Shown: positions 40,475-50,283 of the stretch, one piece after another | Position numbering within the stretch: position 1 is the stretch's first letter | How the letters are laid out: each line of letters starts with the position of its first letter | From: Deltaproteobacteria bacterium | GTDB lineage: Bacteria > Desulfobacterota > Binatia > Binatales > Binataceae | Assembly (NCBI GenBank): GCA_021799495.1 | Contig: JAJZAI010000005.1 | Location: 1-64,000, forward strand | Direction: 5' to 3' | Length of the DNA: 64,000 nucleotides | Notes under the pieces: model-generated | Seen by the model: the letters and a program-made list of their open reading frames with translations, nothing else | Databases searched by the model: none | What the model was told of the DNA's origin: nothing | Program-made: the position numbers and the translations under genes

Positions 40475-43060
40475 CTAATCGCCGATCATCCGCCGCCGCA
40501 CAAACACGTCGCCCAGCATCAGCAGGATCGCCAGCGGCAGCAAAATCGGCGCGAGCGAGCGGTAACCGGCCACGGTCGCGCCCGAACGGCGCACTAGGCT
40601 GGAAATTGACGGCGCGAACACCCCTCCCGATTCGCTTGCGATCGCGCGCAGCAGCCGCCGGTTTGCCGGCTTGATCCGCATCTCCGCCGCGTCCGACGGT
40701 TCCGAACCCGCCACCGCGATCGGCCTTTCGAGCAGCGCCTTCTCGGTGTCGCCCACTTTCAACATCAGCGTGACGGCGTACTTGCCGCGCGGCAGCGGCG
40801 CCGACTCGCCGCGATAGCGGGCGGGTCCGACTTCCGTCATCGCGATATCCGTGGCGTGGCCGCCGCCGGCGATCCGCGCATAGAGGTTCGGCGCCGGCGA
40901 CGCGTCCGCGGTATCCGCTTCGATCGTCAGGGCGCCGTTGGCGGCGGGCCGCACCCGCACCGTGAACAATCCCGAATCGCCCGGCCGCGCCACCCAATCC
41001 ACCAGTTGCGACCAGAACTCGGCGTAACGATCCCAGCGCAGCCACGCCAGCGAACCGATCGAATCCGGATCCGCCGCGAACACGGCGCTGCGGCCAAGCT
41101 GGTATTGCCAGGTCACCAGCAGCGGCGTGCTCCGGTTCGGACTGTGGATCAGCAGGGGAACTTCGGCGCCTTCCTTGGGCTCCATGGCGGCGAAGAACTC
41201 CATCGTCGGCACTTCGCGCGGCGCGATTCCGTTCAGAATCGCGCTGGCCGAGGCCATCTCGACCGTGGTGCGCTCGTGATGCTTGAAGTTCTGCGCTTCG
41301 TGCGTCAGATGCACCAGCAGTTGCGGGAGCTTCGTAATATCCTCGACGCGGTAGAAAATTCCGCCGGTCGCGTGCGCGAAATCCTGCAGCAGGCGCAGAT
41401 TCTCCAGGTCCGGGCCAATCCGGATGGTCGAGACCGGGATGCCCTCCTTGGCGTAATCGGCCATCAACTGGTCGTGGTCGTGATACTGGCGGTTGGTGTC
41501 GCCGTCGGTCAGCAGAATCACTTCGCGCACCGGCAATCCGGTCGCCAGGATTTCGCGCTGGGCGATCTCCAGCGCCTCCTTGAAGTCGGTGCCGCCGCCG
41601 GGTTCCAGCCGGTCGACCCGGCCGATCAATTCCGAACGGTCTTCTCCAAGGGGCTTCATATGGCCCAGCACGTAGGGTTCCGAATCGAAGGCGATAACGC
41701 CCGCGTAATCGGTGTCGTCGAGCTGGTTGAGCAGGGCGATCGCCGCTTCTTTCGCATAGCGGATCCGCTCGCCGTCGCGCACCGCCGGAAAACGGGAGTT
41801 GTAGCTCATCGAATTCGATCGATCGATCAGCAGATAGACCGCGATCGGCTCACGGGTGGGCGGCGGCGGTTGCGGCTCGAATTTAATCGGCAGCACCTTT
41901 TCCAGCGGCGTGCCGTGAAAGCGCGCATCGCGCAGCGTATCGCCCGTAACGATCAACCCGCCGCCGTAATCGGCGACGTAGCGGCTCAGCGCCGTCTCGG
42001 CCTCCGGTGAAATCGCGTCGGCGGCCACATTCGCGATAATCACCGCCTGGTAGGCCAGATAGGCGCGCGGATCGGCGGGCAAGCCGCGCGGCGCCGCGTT
42101 CGCGACGTCGTAATGGCGCAGGCTGAGTGCGCGGAGCACGCTTTCCGGCGGCGTGGTCGCAATCATCAGGACGCGCGGCGGCGCGATTACCGAGACTGCC
42201 GCCGTGGCTGTTGGATTCACGCTGATCTCGGGAGCATCCACCGCGACCGACGCCGTCATCAGATAAGCGCCCGGCCGATCGATCTGGTAGGGAAGTTTGA
42301 AGCGGTTGATGCCGGGCTTGAGCGCCACATTTTGATCGCCAAGCCGTTCGCCGTCCGCCGCCAGCGCGACCCGCGCGGCGACCGGATGCGGCGCTTCGCT
42401 GTCGAGTTCCAGATCGAGCGCGAAGCTTTCGCCCGCGTGAACCGCGGCCGGCGCGGCGAATTTGACCAGCGCGACCCGCGCGTTGGCCGAGGGCGGCGGC
42501 GCCGCCGTGAAGATCCGGATGCCGGTTTCCGCCAGACTGGCGGCGGCCGAGCGCGCGCCGCCGACCGTCTGATTGCCGTCGGTCAACAGGTACACGCGTT
42601 TTTCCGCATTCGGCGCGAACAGGCCGGCGGCCATCGTCAGCGCGCCGCCGATATCGGTCGCGCCCGGGTCGGCGCTGGCGTGCGCTAGCGCCAGCAGCCG
42701 CGGGTCCCGCAGCGGCGCGAGCAGGCGGGCGTCGCGTCCGAAGCCGACCACGCCGAGCCGATCGTGCGGATCCATCGCCGCGCGCAGGCTCGCGATTTGA
42801 CGCGCCATCCACGCCGCCTGATCGGGAGCGATCGACGCCGACTGGTCGAGCGCCGCCACTACCGCCATGTGGCGCGTTCGGGTCGTGACCGGCCGCTGCG
42901 CGCCCGCCAGCATCATGACCAGCGCGGCAAGCGCGCCCAGCCGCATCGCGAGCGAAAGCGCTCCGGCCAGCCGCGCGCCCGCCCGATACGCCAGCACCGC
43001 GGGCGCGGCGATCAGCGGCGCGCCCGCCAGCAGCCAAAGATATTCGGGCCGCTCAAACAT
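40475..43060 (-). CDS. Large membrane protein with two VWA-like domains
   Basis: An 861-residue protein ending the MoxR operon. Two N-terminal membrane helices (LWLLAGAPLIAAPAVLAY, ALAALVMMLAG) precede a first VWA-like domain (VAALDQSASI, ending near residue 200), a beta-rich region, a glutamine-amidotransferase-like segment (VLMIATTPPESVLRAL) and a second VWA domain with a canonical metal site (LLIDRSNSM, then GGGTDFKEAL and LLTDGDTN). A last membrane helix (LAPILLPLAILLMLGDVF) lies at the C-terminus. VWA proteins of this type work with MoxR ATPases, probably in assembly of an envelope complex. It overlaps the BatA-like gene by 8 bases. Confidence 0.85.
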   Translation of the reverse strand: MFERPEYLWLLAGAPLIAAPAVLAYRAGARLAGALSLAMRLGALAALVMMLAGAQRPVTTRTRHMAVVAALDQSASIAPDQAAWMARQIASLRAAMDPHDRLGVVGFGRDARLLAPLRDPRLLALAHASADPGATDIGGALTMAAGLFAPNAEKRVYLLTDGNQTVGGARSAAASLAETGIRIFTAAPPPSANARVALVKFAAPAAVHAGESFALDLELDSEAPHPVAARVALAADGERLGDQNVALKPGINRFKLPYQIDRPGAYLMTASVAVDAPEISVNPTATAAVSVIAPPRVLMIATTPPESVLRALSLRHYDVANAAPRGLPADPRAYLAYQAVIIANVAADAISPEAETALSRYVADYGGGLIVTGDTLRDARFHGTPLEKVLPIKFEPQPPPPTREPIAVYLLIDRSNSMSYNSRFPAVRDGERIRYAKEAAIALLNQLDDTDYAGVIAFDSEPYVLGHMKPLGEDRSELIGRVDRLEPGGGTDFKEALEIAQREILATGLPVREVILLTDGDTNRQYHDHDQLMADYAKEGIPVSTIRIGPDLENLRLLQDFAHATGGIFYRVEDITKLPQLLVHLTHEAQNFKHHERTTVEMASASAILNGIAPREVPTMEFFAAMEPKEGAEVPLLIHSPNRSTPLLVTWQYQLGRSAVFAADPDSIGSLAWLRWDRYAEFWSQLVDWVARPGDSGLFTVRVRPAANGALTIEADTADASPAPNLYARIAGGGHATDIAMTEVGPARYRGESAPLPRGKYAVTLMLKVGDTEKALLERPIAVAGSEPSDAAEMRIKPANRRLLRAIASESGGVFAPSISSLVRRSGATVAGYRSLAPILLPLAILLMLGDVFVRRRMIGD

Positions 43061-44933
43061 GACGCGCGCTCCAGCGCGCCGCGCGCCGCGTCAGCACGAT
43101 CGATTCGAGCAGGAAGAGCATCAGCGCGGCCGCGGCCAGCAGGGTCCCGATCGTGCGCGCATGGTAATGGCGCGCGCCGGCCGCCGGCGCCGGGGCCGCG
43201 CGCGGCGGACTGGATGATACGGCCGCTGGCGGCGCCGCGCCGCTCAAATCGGATTCGCCGGCGTCGTAATAATTGGCGTAGATGGAAATCGTTTGGCCGC
43301 CGCCGGCAAGAGTGTAGCGCCCCGCCAGCAGCGGCTGGAAGCGCACGCGGCCCCAGCGATCCGGCGTCAGCATGCGCCGGCCGCCGTCGGGCGCGAGCAG
43401 CGCGGCGCGCGCGAAAACCGGCGCCGTCACGATTGCGCCGGTCGGCTCGATCATCACGTCCGGCGGAGCGATCAGGCGCCGAATCGTGCCGATCGCCGCG
43501 AGCAGCGCGTCGAGCCGGTCGGGATCGAGCAGCAGATGATTGCGCACGTCGAACGCGATCATTCCGACCGCGCCGTCGCGCGCGCGTCCCGCCGCGGTCA
43601 GCGCGAATTCGTCGCGCTCGCCGGCGCCGCCGCCCTCCGACGTCGCCTCCATCCATCCCGGCAGCTTCACGATGCGCGCCGGACCGAGCAGCACCGGCGT
43701 CGCCAATTCGCCCACGCCCGCGCGCCGTCGCATCTCCGCCGCCGCGACCGAGCCGGTCACCGGCAGGATCGGCGGCTGTTTGGTGCCGATCAGCAGCGGT
43801 TCGGGAAAAATGTACAGCCGCGCGTCCGCGGCGACGCCGGCGTCGCCGCAATCGTGCAGCATCGCGAGCGCGAAGCGCTGCCGGCGGTCGAAGGCGTTGG
43901 TGAGGTTCGGATCCGCCGCCGTGACCAGGAAGTTCGGATTGATCGCCAGCAGGATCCGCGCGAGGTCGTCGCGAACTCCCGGATCGGGCGACAACACCAG
44001 CGCGCGCATCTGCGCGATCGAGGGCGCGAGCGCGTAACGGACGTTGTCGGCCGCCAGTCCGTCGCGGGTCAGGATTTGCGCCTCGACCAGCCCGCCGTCA
44101 TGCACCGGTCCGAACGGCACGACCAGCTCCGCGCGCGGCTCGATGATAAAGCCCGAATGAAACACGGTGCGCCCGCCGGCGGTGATTTCAAGCTCGCAGG
44201 TCTGGGGATGGTACGAGAAATTGCGAATCAGCGCGCGGCCGAGGCTCGATCGCGGCACGCCCGGATCGAGCGAGACGATCGCCAGATTCGCGGCGTTCGC
44301 GCCGACGCGATGGAACCGCGGCGGCGCGGTCAGGCCCGCGTCTTCGACGATCACCGGCGGTGCCGGCCGGTTTGCGAACAGGTCGATCGTGTCGGCCGCG
44401 CGGGCGTCAACCAGCGCCGCCCGCAGCGCCGCCGGATTCGCGGCGACGTCCGTCGGTTTGAGGCCGTCAAGGACGCGGTTCAGTTCGGCGCGGCCGGCGG
44501 TGGGCGCACCGGCGGCGCCGGCCGCGAGCGCGTACGTGACGATCGCGAAGGAATCGCCCTCGGGCGCGTTCGCGATCACGCGCCGGGCCGCCGCGCGGGC
44601 GGCGTCGAACGCCGTGCCGTCGTCGCCCCGCGCGTTCATCGCGGCGCCCAGATCGAAAACCAGGGCGTGCGTGCGATGGCCGCCGGCGGCGCCGTAAACC
44701 CGGAAATAGAAGCCGGCGAGCGCCAGCGAGAGCGCGCCCAGCGCCAGCGCCTCGAGCCAGAACGGCAAATCAAGCCGCAGCACGCGGCTGTTGGCGACGG
44801 GCGCGGGCGCCTCTTCGAAGATAATCAGGCTCGAGACTTCGATCGTCGGCCGCGAACGCGCGCGCAGGTAGATGGCGATCAGCGCGGCGACGCTGAGCGC
44901 GTAAAGCAGATTGGCGGGATTGAGCAGGCCCAT
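43053..44933 (-). CDS. BatA-type N-terminal domain / VWA membrane protein
   Basis: A 626-residue protein. The start (LLNPANLLYALSVAALIAIYLRAR) is the BatA-like N-terminal double membrane segment, followed by a VWA-like fold (ALVFDLGAAMNARGDDGTAF, in which the DxSxS metal motif is degraded to DLGAAM) and a long beta-rich periplasmic part, closing with a membrane helix (TLLAAAALMLFLLESIVL). It begins 2 bases after the DUF58 gene stops. The lost metal motif suggests a structural instead of a metal-dependent adhesion role for this copy. Confidence 0.85.
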   Translation of the reverse strand: MGLLNPANLLYALSVAALIAIYLRARSRPTIEVSSLIIFEEAPAPVANSRVLRLDLPFWLEALALGALSLALAGFYFRVYGAAGGHRTHALVFDLGAAMNARGDDGTAFDAARAAARRVIANAPEGDSFAIVTYALAAGAAGAPTAGRAELNRVLDGLKPTDVAANPAALRAALVDARAADTIDLFANRPAPPVIVEDAGLTAPPRFHRVGANAANLAIVSLDPGVPRSSLGRALIRNFSYHPQTCELEITAGGRTVFHSGFIIEPRAELVVPFGPVHDGGLVEAQILTRDGLAADNVRYALAPSIAQMRALVLSPDPGVRDDLARILLAINPNFLVTAADPNLTNAFDRRQRFALAMLHDCGDAGVAADARLYIFPEPLLIGTKQPPILPVTGSVAAAEMRRRAGVGELATPVLLGPARIVKLPGWMEATSEGGGAGERDEFALTAAGRARDGAVGMIAFDVRNHLLLDPDRLDALLAAIGTIRRLIAPPDVMIEPTGAIVTAPVFARAALLAPDGGRRMLTPDRWGRVRFQPLLAGRYTLAGGGQTISIYANYYDAGESDLSGAAPPAAVSSSPPRAAPAPAAGARHYHARTIGTLLAAAALMLFLLESIVLTRRAARWSARHV

Positions 44934-44935
44934 CG

Positions 44936-45841
44936 TCAGGCCATCACTCCCAGCCGCGGAAATTCATTGACCACGACCTCGTCGAGCTTCGACGCGCCGA
45001 AGGCCCGCGCATACATCACGCCGCGCCGCTTGCAGAAGTCCGCGAGCGCCTCGGCGTGCGCCGCGATCCGCCGCCGGCACTCCTCCATTTCGCGCGGCCC
45101 GAAACTCACGTCGCGCACCACGCCGGTTTCGCAATCGCGCACCCGATAATTGCCCGGCGGGTAGTCCACCGCGCTCTCGCGATCGCCCATCACGTGCACG
45201 GCCTTGGCCTCGAAGCCCGCCGCGAGCAGGTCGTTGAAGGCGGTTTCGTAGTCGCCCGGACCGACCAGGAAATCGGAAACGATCATCGCGACTCCGGGCG
45301 CGCGCCGCTGGCCCAGAAGCAGGCCCGCGGCCTCGCTCAACCGGGTTTCGCCGCCGCCCCGCACCGCGCCGAAGAACGGACGGAATTCGGCGTAGCTTTC
45401 GCGGCGGCGGAAAAAGGGCGTCGCCGCGAAGCGGGCGGCCGGCCCGTGACCCGAAAAAACCGCGATCCGCACGGGATCGTTCTCGCTCATTCCGATATAC
45501 GCGAGTCCCGCCGCGAGCGTCAGCGCGAAGCCGAGCTTGTCGTCGTCCGCCGGCAGGCCCATCGAGGCGCTCGCGTCCACCATGATCGTCACTTCGATTT
45601 GCCGTTCGGGGCGAAAGGTGCGGATTTTCAGGTCGTCAAGACGGGCGAGCGCGTTCCAGTCGAGGAAGCGCAAATCGTCGCCCGGCGCGTACTCGCGGAA
45701 ATCCTCCAGTTCGATTCCGGCGCCCTGGCTGCGGCCGAGGACGCGCCGGCCGGCGCGCGGCGCGCGGATGCGCCGCGCCTGCATCATCAGGCCGTCGAGG
45801 CGGCGGAGAAAATCGGGCTCGAACGCGCGCGCGGCGAGCAT
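44936..45841 (-). CDS. DUF58 domain protein
   Basis: A 301-residue DUF58 protein. The hallmark is RRVLGRSQGAGIELEDFREYAPGDDLRFLDWNALARLDDLKIRTF (read in parts), followed by a VWA-like region with an intact motif VDASASM. No membrane helices are present, so it is cytoplasmic or peripheral. DUF58 proteins are encoded beside MoxR ATPases and are believed to be their substrate-side partner. It lies 15 bases after the MoxR gene. Confidence 0.92.
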   Translation of the reverse strand: MLAARAFEPDFLRRLDGLMMQARRIRAPRAGRRVLGRSQGAGIELEDFREYAPGDDLRFLDWNALARLDDLKIRTFRPERQIEVTIMVDASASMGLPADDDKLGFALTLAAGLAYIGMSENDPVRIAVFSGHGPAARFAATPFFRRRESYAEFRPFFGAVRGGGETRLSEAAGLLLGQRRAPGVAMIVSDFLVGPGDYETAFNDLLAAGFEAKAVHVMGDRESAVDYPPGNYRVRDCETGVVRDVSFGPREMEECRRRIAAHAEALADFCKRRGVMYARAFGASKLDEVVVNEFPRLGVMA

Positions 45842-45856
45842 GGTTGCACGACCTGA

Positions 45857-46903
45857 TTACGCGCGTGCGGCGCGTATGGCCTTGACCACCTGATCGACGA
45901 TCTGGGCGGCGTCGACATTGTCCGAATGGGCGGCGTAGTTGAGCATGATGCGATGTTCCAGGGCGGCGTGGGCGAGCCGATCGATATCGTCGTAGGCGAC
46001 GTTGGCGCGCCCGTCGAGCATCGCGCGCACTTTCGCGCCCATGATCAGCGCGAGCGCGCCGCGCGGACTCGAGCCGAACGACACGTAGCGATCGACCGCG
46101 TCGATTCTGACGCGGTTGTGCAGATCGCCGAGCGCGCGGGAATTGTGCGGCTGCGTCGCGCGGACCATCCGCGCCGCGTACTGCTCGATTTGCGGCGCCA
46201 CCAGCACCTCGCGCACGAGCCGCTTGAGGCCCTCGATTTTCGCCGCCGCCTCGCCGGCCGCGAACACCGGCTCGACGCCGGCCGCCTCCGGCCCGGTGGT
46301 CGCGGTGATGATGCGGACCAGCTCTTCCTCGCCCGGATAGGCGAGCCGCACCTTGAACAGGAAGCGATCAAGCTGCGCCTCGGGCAGCGGATAGGTGCCC
46401 TCCATCTCGATCGGATTCAGCGTCGCCATCACGAAGTACGGCGGCGCGAGCGGGTAGGTGGTCGAGCCGACCGTCACCTGCAATTCCGCCATCGCTTCGA
46501 GCAATGCGGATTGGGTCTTGGGCGTGGCGCGGTTGATTTCGTCGCCGAGCAGGATATGGCAGAAGATCGGGCCCGGCTGAAAACTGAACTCGCGATGGCC
46601 GTCGCCGGCGGAAAGAATCACGCGGGTGCCGGTGATATCCGCCGGCATCAGATCGACGGTGAACTGGATCCGCCCGAAGCTCAGGTTGAGCGCGAGCCCC
46701 AGCGTTTTGACCAGCGTGGTCTTGCCGGTGCCGGGCACGCCTTCGATCAAAACGTGGCCGCCCGCGAACAGCGCGCCGAGCAGTTCCTCGACGGCCTCCT
46801 CATGGCCGATAATCGCCTTGTGAATTTCCGCCTGAACCCGGCGGAAGGTGCGGGCGAAGTCCGAAATCGTGGGCTGGGCAATCGCCGCCTGGGCTTCGCT
46901 CAT
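45857..46903 (-). CDS. MoxR-family AAA+ ATPase
   Basis: A 348-residue AAA+ ATPase acting as a chaperone for assembly or activation of protein complexes. Walker A is GVPGTGKTT, Walker B HILLGDEINRATPKTQSALLEAM (in parts: LLGDEINR), sensor 1 ATLNPIEMEGTYPLPEAQLDRF in parts, with Arg finger; the C-terminal lid has the MoxR helix bundle. Its ATG overlaps the stop of the upstream membrane-protein gene (ATGA). Followed by DUF58, BatA-like and VWA genes: the standard MoxR set. Confidence 0.94.
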   Translation of the reverse strand: MSEAQAAIAQPTISDFARTFRRVQAEIHKAIIGHEEAVEELLGALFAGGHVLIEGVPGTGKTTLVKTLGLALNLSFGRIQFTVDLMPADITGTRVILSAGDGHREFSFQPGPIFCHILLGDEINRATPKTQSALLEAMAELQVTVGSTTYPLAPPYFVMATLNPIEMEGTYPLPEAQLDRFLFKVRLAYPGEEELVRIITATTGPEAAGVEPVFAAGEAAAKIEGLKRLVREVLVAPQIEQYAARMVRATQPHNSRALGDLHNRVRIDAVDRYVSFGSSPRGALALIMGAKVRAMLDGRANVAYDDIDRLAHAALEHRIMLNYAAHSDNVDAAQIVDQVVKAIRAARA

Positions 46904-48267
46904 CGGTCGAACACTCGCTTGATAATCGTTTGCTCGGTGGCCGGCACCGCGGCGCGCGCGATCGGCTCGTCGGGCAACTGGTTCGGGTTGAGCGGCACGC
47001 GCACCTTGGGCGGCAGATAGGCCGGACTGCCGGGCGCGCTGGCTTCGTCCGAGGGTTCGGCGTCGATCGCAATCTTGAAGCTGTCGCTGCCGAACGGCTG
47101 CGGCGCGGGCGGGCCGAACAGATGTCCGGGGTCGGCGCCGATGCCGTGATTGGCGCCGCCGCCGAAATCGTTCGCGGCGTCCTGCTCGGGCGGATTCGCG
47201 TTGTTATTGGCGCCGGCCTGACTGGAGTTCGAATTCTGATCCGGTTGCGAAGTCGCGCCAGCGCTGTTTTTCGCCATTTGATCGGCCTGCGAGCCCGGAA
47301 TCGCAGCCGGCGGAGACGCGCCTGGCCGACTCGCGCGACGGCCGTTGGAGGCCGCCCCGGCGGCGCCGCGATGGGCGTTCGCGTTGGCGGAGTTTTGGGC
47401 CATTTGCCGCGATTGGCCGCCGCCGTTGGGTCCGCCGGACGCGCGGCCCGGATTGCGATCGGTCAGGCGGAGATTGAGCGGCGCGCCGGCTTCCGGATTG
47501 CGTCCGGTCAATTGATGTTGAAAGGCGTCGGCGAAATGCCGCGCTTTATCCATCAGCCCGCCGAGGCCCTTGCGCTGATGCGGCGAACCTTCGGCCTCGA
47601 GCTTCTGTTGCAGGCGGCGGAGGGTTTCGGGATCGGCATAGATTTGAGCGTTGGGCTGTAGCGCGGGGTCGGCGGGCTGGATCTGGAGCTGGCTCAAATC
47701 GGCCGTGACCTGGCCGCCCGCGGCGCCGCCGGACGCGATTTGGCGGGCCGCGGCGCCGCCGCGATTCAGGTTGGGCAGCGCCATCACGGCGAGCAAAAGA
47801 GCCGCCATGAGCGCGCCTAGCGAGCGCGAAACCAGGCGTGGCTCGATACGCCGGGGCTCGAAATCATCGCGCATCGCGTAGGTGTCTTCGACCAGAAACG
47901 GCCACAATTGAGCTTGTTTAGCCGACTCGGAAAGGGCGAGAACGGTCGTCAGGCGGCCCTTGAGATCGGCGCGCCGATCGGCCAATCCGGCCGCGCTGGC
48001 GGCGTCAACCCGCGCCGCCCATCCGCGCCGCGCGGCGGCGAAGATGCCGCTCGCGGCGATGAGCAGTACGGCGGCGGATACGCCCAAAAAGCCAAACGGG
48101 CCTAATTTAGCAGCGGCGATCAGAATCAACGCCGCGCCGCCAATCATCAGCGCGAGCGTCGTAAACAGCCACTGCTGGGTGGCAAGCAGATTCAGGCGCG
48201 ACCGTACGCTTCTGATCTGGAAAAGGATCAGCCAGAGTTTCTGCTCGTCGCGGCGGGATTCTGGCAC
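46900..48267 (-). CDS. DUF4175-like membrane protein with low-complexity region
   Basis: A 455-residue protein with three membrane segments (WLFTTLALMIGGAALILIAA, FLGVSAAVLLIAASGIF, LGALMAALLLAVMALP) in the first 170 residues, then a long region rich in Asn, Gly, Gln and Ala (about 250-390), probably disordered. The N-terminal part resembles DUF4175-type proteins found at the head of MoxR operons. No enzymatic motif is visible. First gene of the five-gene operon; the next gene overlaps by 4 bases. Confidence 0.7.
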   Translation of the reverse strand: MPESRRDEQKLWLILFQIRSVRSRLNLLATQQWLFTTLALMIGGAALILIAAAKLGPFGFLGVSAAVLLIAASGIFAAARRGWAARVDAASAAGLADRRADLKGRLTTVLALSESAKQAQLWPFLVEDTYAMRDDFEPRRIEPRLVSRSLGALMAALLLAVMALPNLNRGGAAARQIASGGAAGGQVTADLSQLQIQPADPALQPNAQIYADPETLRRLQQKLEAEGSPHQRKGLGGLMDKARHFADAFQHQLTGRNPEAGAPLNLRLTDRNPGRASGGPNGGGQSRQMAQNSANANAHRGAAGAASNGRRASRPGASPPAAIPGSQADQMAKNSAGATSQPDQNSNSSQAGANNNANPPEQDAANDFGGGANHGIGADPGHLFGPPAPQPFGSDSFKIAIDAEPSDEASAPGSPAYLPPKVRVPLNPNQLPDEPIARAAVPATEQTIIKRVFDR

Positions 48268-48496
48268 GTGAATTGACTAAAGGCGCGATCGCCGATGGGA
48301 ATCTTGCCTCAACAGTAATTTAGCCTAATTCGTTTCGCAATCAAATTGTTTCCGGCTGAAGATTGCGCGGCGGCGCTTGCTGTTGGATATACGGACTATC
48401 CGACGATTCGGATTCGGGCGCGACGCGAATCCTTCTGACGCGGCCGGGTCTCCACACGCGGAGTTCCCCGGACGATTCGACGATTTTCGATTCGAT

Positions 48497-49384
48497 TCAT
48501 TCGATTCCCGCGTCGTCGAGCACGCCGAGCGCCAGGGCGGACCAGTCCATCCCGGCCCGGCCATGCGCGAGCGCCGCGATCAGCCGGTCGCGGACGAGCG
48601 ACGCAATGGGCATCGGCACGTTCGCCTCCCGGCCGGTCTGGAGCACCAGCTCAACGTCTTTCAGGCCCAGCGGCAGCGCGAAGCCGGCGGGGAGATGTTG
48701 CTTTTTCGCGACCGCTTCGCCGTAGCGCTGATAGACCGGGCACGCGAAGAGCGTTTTGCCCAGCATCTCGGCGACTTTGGTTCGCTCGACGCCGTTGCGT
48801 TCGGCCATCGTGAACGCTTCGCCCATCGCTTCGAGCGCCGCCGCGATCAGGAAATTGCCGGTCAGTTTGGCGACGTTGGCGGCGCCGGCGTCCTCTCCGT
48901 AATCGAAGACGGCGCAGCCGACCGCGTCGAGCAATGGCCGTACTCGCTGTTTGGCCGCCGCCGGCCCGGAGACGCATACGACAAGCTGGCGGGCGGCGGC
49001 GTTGTCGGGACGGCCGAATACCGGCGCCGCCAGGTAAAAACCGCCATGCGCCTGATGAATCCGCGCGAGGCGGCGCGCCGTGGCCGGAGCGATCGTGCTC
49101 ATCGACACGTGCACGCCCCCGGCGCCGAGCCGCGCGGCGATTCCGCCGGGCCCGCCGACCACGCTTTCCACCGCGCCGTCGTCGGCCAGCATCGTCATCA
49201 CGATGCCGCCCGGCTGCGCGGCGTCGCCGGCGGCCGGCGCGATGATCGCGCCTTGCGCGCGCAGCGGTTCGGCCCTGGCGGCGGTGCGGTTGTGGACCGT
49301 CAGCTTGACGCCGGCGGCGAGCAGATTCGCCGCCATCGGCGCGCCCATCGCTCCCAATCCGATAAATCCTGCTTCGATCGCCAT
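48497..49384 (-). CDS. 3-hydroxyisobutyrate dehydrogenase-family oxidoreductase
   Basis: A 295-residue beta-hydroxyacid dehydrogenase. The N-terminal Rossmann motif is FIGLGAMGAPMAANLLAAG, with HNRT placing an Arg for NADP preference. The substrate segment HVSMSTIAPATARRL and the catalytic Lys in NVAKLTGNFLIAAALEAMGEA are intact. The substrate may be 3-hydroxyisobutyrate, glyoxylate/succinic semialdehyde (GLYR type) or tartronate semialdehyde; the sequence does not decide. Same strand as nth, 48 bases downstream. Confidence 0.9.
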   Translation of the reverse strand: MAIEAGFIGLGAMGAPMAANLLAAGVKLTVHNRTAARAEPLRAQGAIIAPAAGDAAQPGGIVMTMLADDGAVESVVGGPGGIAARLGAGGVHVSMSTIAPATARRLARIHQAHGGFYLAAPVFGRPDNAAARQLVVCVSGPAAAKQRVRPLLDAVGCAVFDYGEDAGAANVAKLTGNFLIAAALEAMGEAFTMAERNGVERTKVAEMLGKTLFACPVYQRYGEAVAKKQHLPAGFALPLGLKDVELVLQTGREANVPMPIASLVRDRLIAALAHGRAGMDWSALALGVLDDAGIE

Positions 49385-49432
49385 GACTGGACTCCTGAAT
49401 GTCTATTTTCCGAAAATTGCCGCCGCCTGGTT

Positions 49433-50164
49433 TCAGCGCGATCGGGTCACGCCGATACGCGGACAGATTTGCGCAACCGGACACTGCGTGCATCGCGGCG
49501 ACGTCGGATGGCAAATCGTCTGTCCCAGCGCCACCAGCAGCGGATTGATCTCGAGCCAATGGCGGCGCGGCAGGACCGCGCGCAATGCCTGCTCGGTATG
49601 GTCGGGAGTTTTCGTGCGCGCCAAGCCCCAGCGGTTCGAGATGCGATGGACATGGGTATCGACGCAGATGCCGGGTTTGCGGAACGATTCGGTGATCACG
49701 AGATTCGCCGTCTTGCGGCCGACGCCCTTGAGCGTGATCAGCGCGTCGAGGTCGTCGGGCACGCGTCCGCCGAAACGCTCGAGCAGGTCGCGGCAGATGC
49801 CGAGAATCACCCGCGCCTTGGTGCGGTAAAAGCCGACCGGAAAGATCAGCCGCTCGATCTCTTCGGCCGTCAGCTCCAGCATCGCGTGCGGCGTGCGCGC
49901 GCGCTCGAACAGTCGCGGCGCGGCGACCGCCGTCGTTTCGTCCTTGGTGCGGAGACTGAGTATGCAGCCGATCAGCGTCAGGAAAGGATCGTGCTTCTCC
50001 GCCGCCATCAGGGTAAGCACGGGAGCGTTCCAGTTGCGCGATTCGCGGCGCAGGATCCGGAGCGCGCGGCCGGCCGCCGCGGCGTCGAGCGGAGGGGGTC
50101 GCCGCGGCGCGCGGGCGTGCGAACGCGCCCGAACTTCATCGGATACGGTCGTTTCCGGAGCCAT
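49433..50164 (-). CDS. nth: Endonuclease III (DNA glycosylase/AP lyase)
   Basis: A 243-residue base-excision repair enzyme removing oxidised pyrimidines. The helix-hairpin-helix [12 protein letters not shown] has the catalytic Lys, and the catalytic Asp is in [12 protein letters not shown]. The 4Fe-4S ligands at the C-terminus follow the Cys-x6-Cys-x2-Cys-x5-Cys spacing ([11 protein letters not shown] then CPVAQIC). A 30-residue Arg/Pro-rich N-terminal extension is unusual but harmless. It diverges from the 2-oxoacid dehydrogenase operon. Confidence 0.95.
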   Translation of the reverse strand: MAPETTVSDEVRARSHARAPRRPPPLDAAAAGRALRILRRESRNWNAPVLTLMAAEKHDPFLTLIGCILSLRTKDETTAVAAPRLFERARTPHAMLELTAEEIERLIFPVGFYRTKARVILGICRDLLERFGGRVPDDLDALITLKGVGRKTANLVITESFRKPGICVDTHVHRISNRWGLARTKTPDHTEQALRAVLPRRHWLEINPLLVALGQTICHPTSPRCTQCPVAQICPRIGVTRSR

Positions 50165-50283
50165 CGCCGATGTTCTAGCGCGGCGCGCCGCGCGATCAAA
50201 CCACGGCCGAAGCCGGTTTGACCGGGGCCGCCGGATCGGCGCAAAGTAGCCGCGAAGTTCCGCCGCCAGCGAGGTGACGATCG

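Noticed and set aside
43293-45149. A 618-codon plus-strand frame
   Set aside because: Antisense to the BatA-like gene; composition of a shadow frame.
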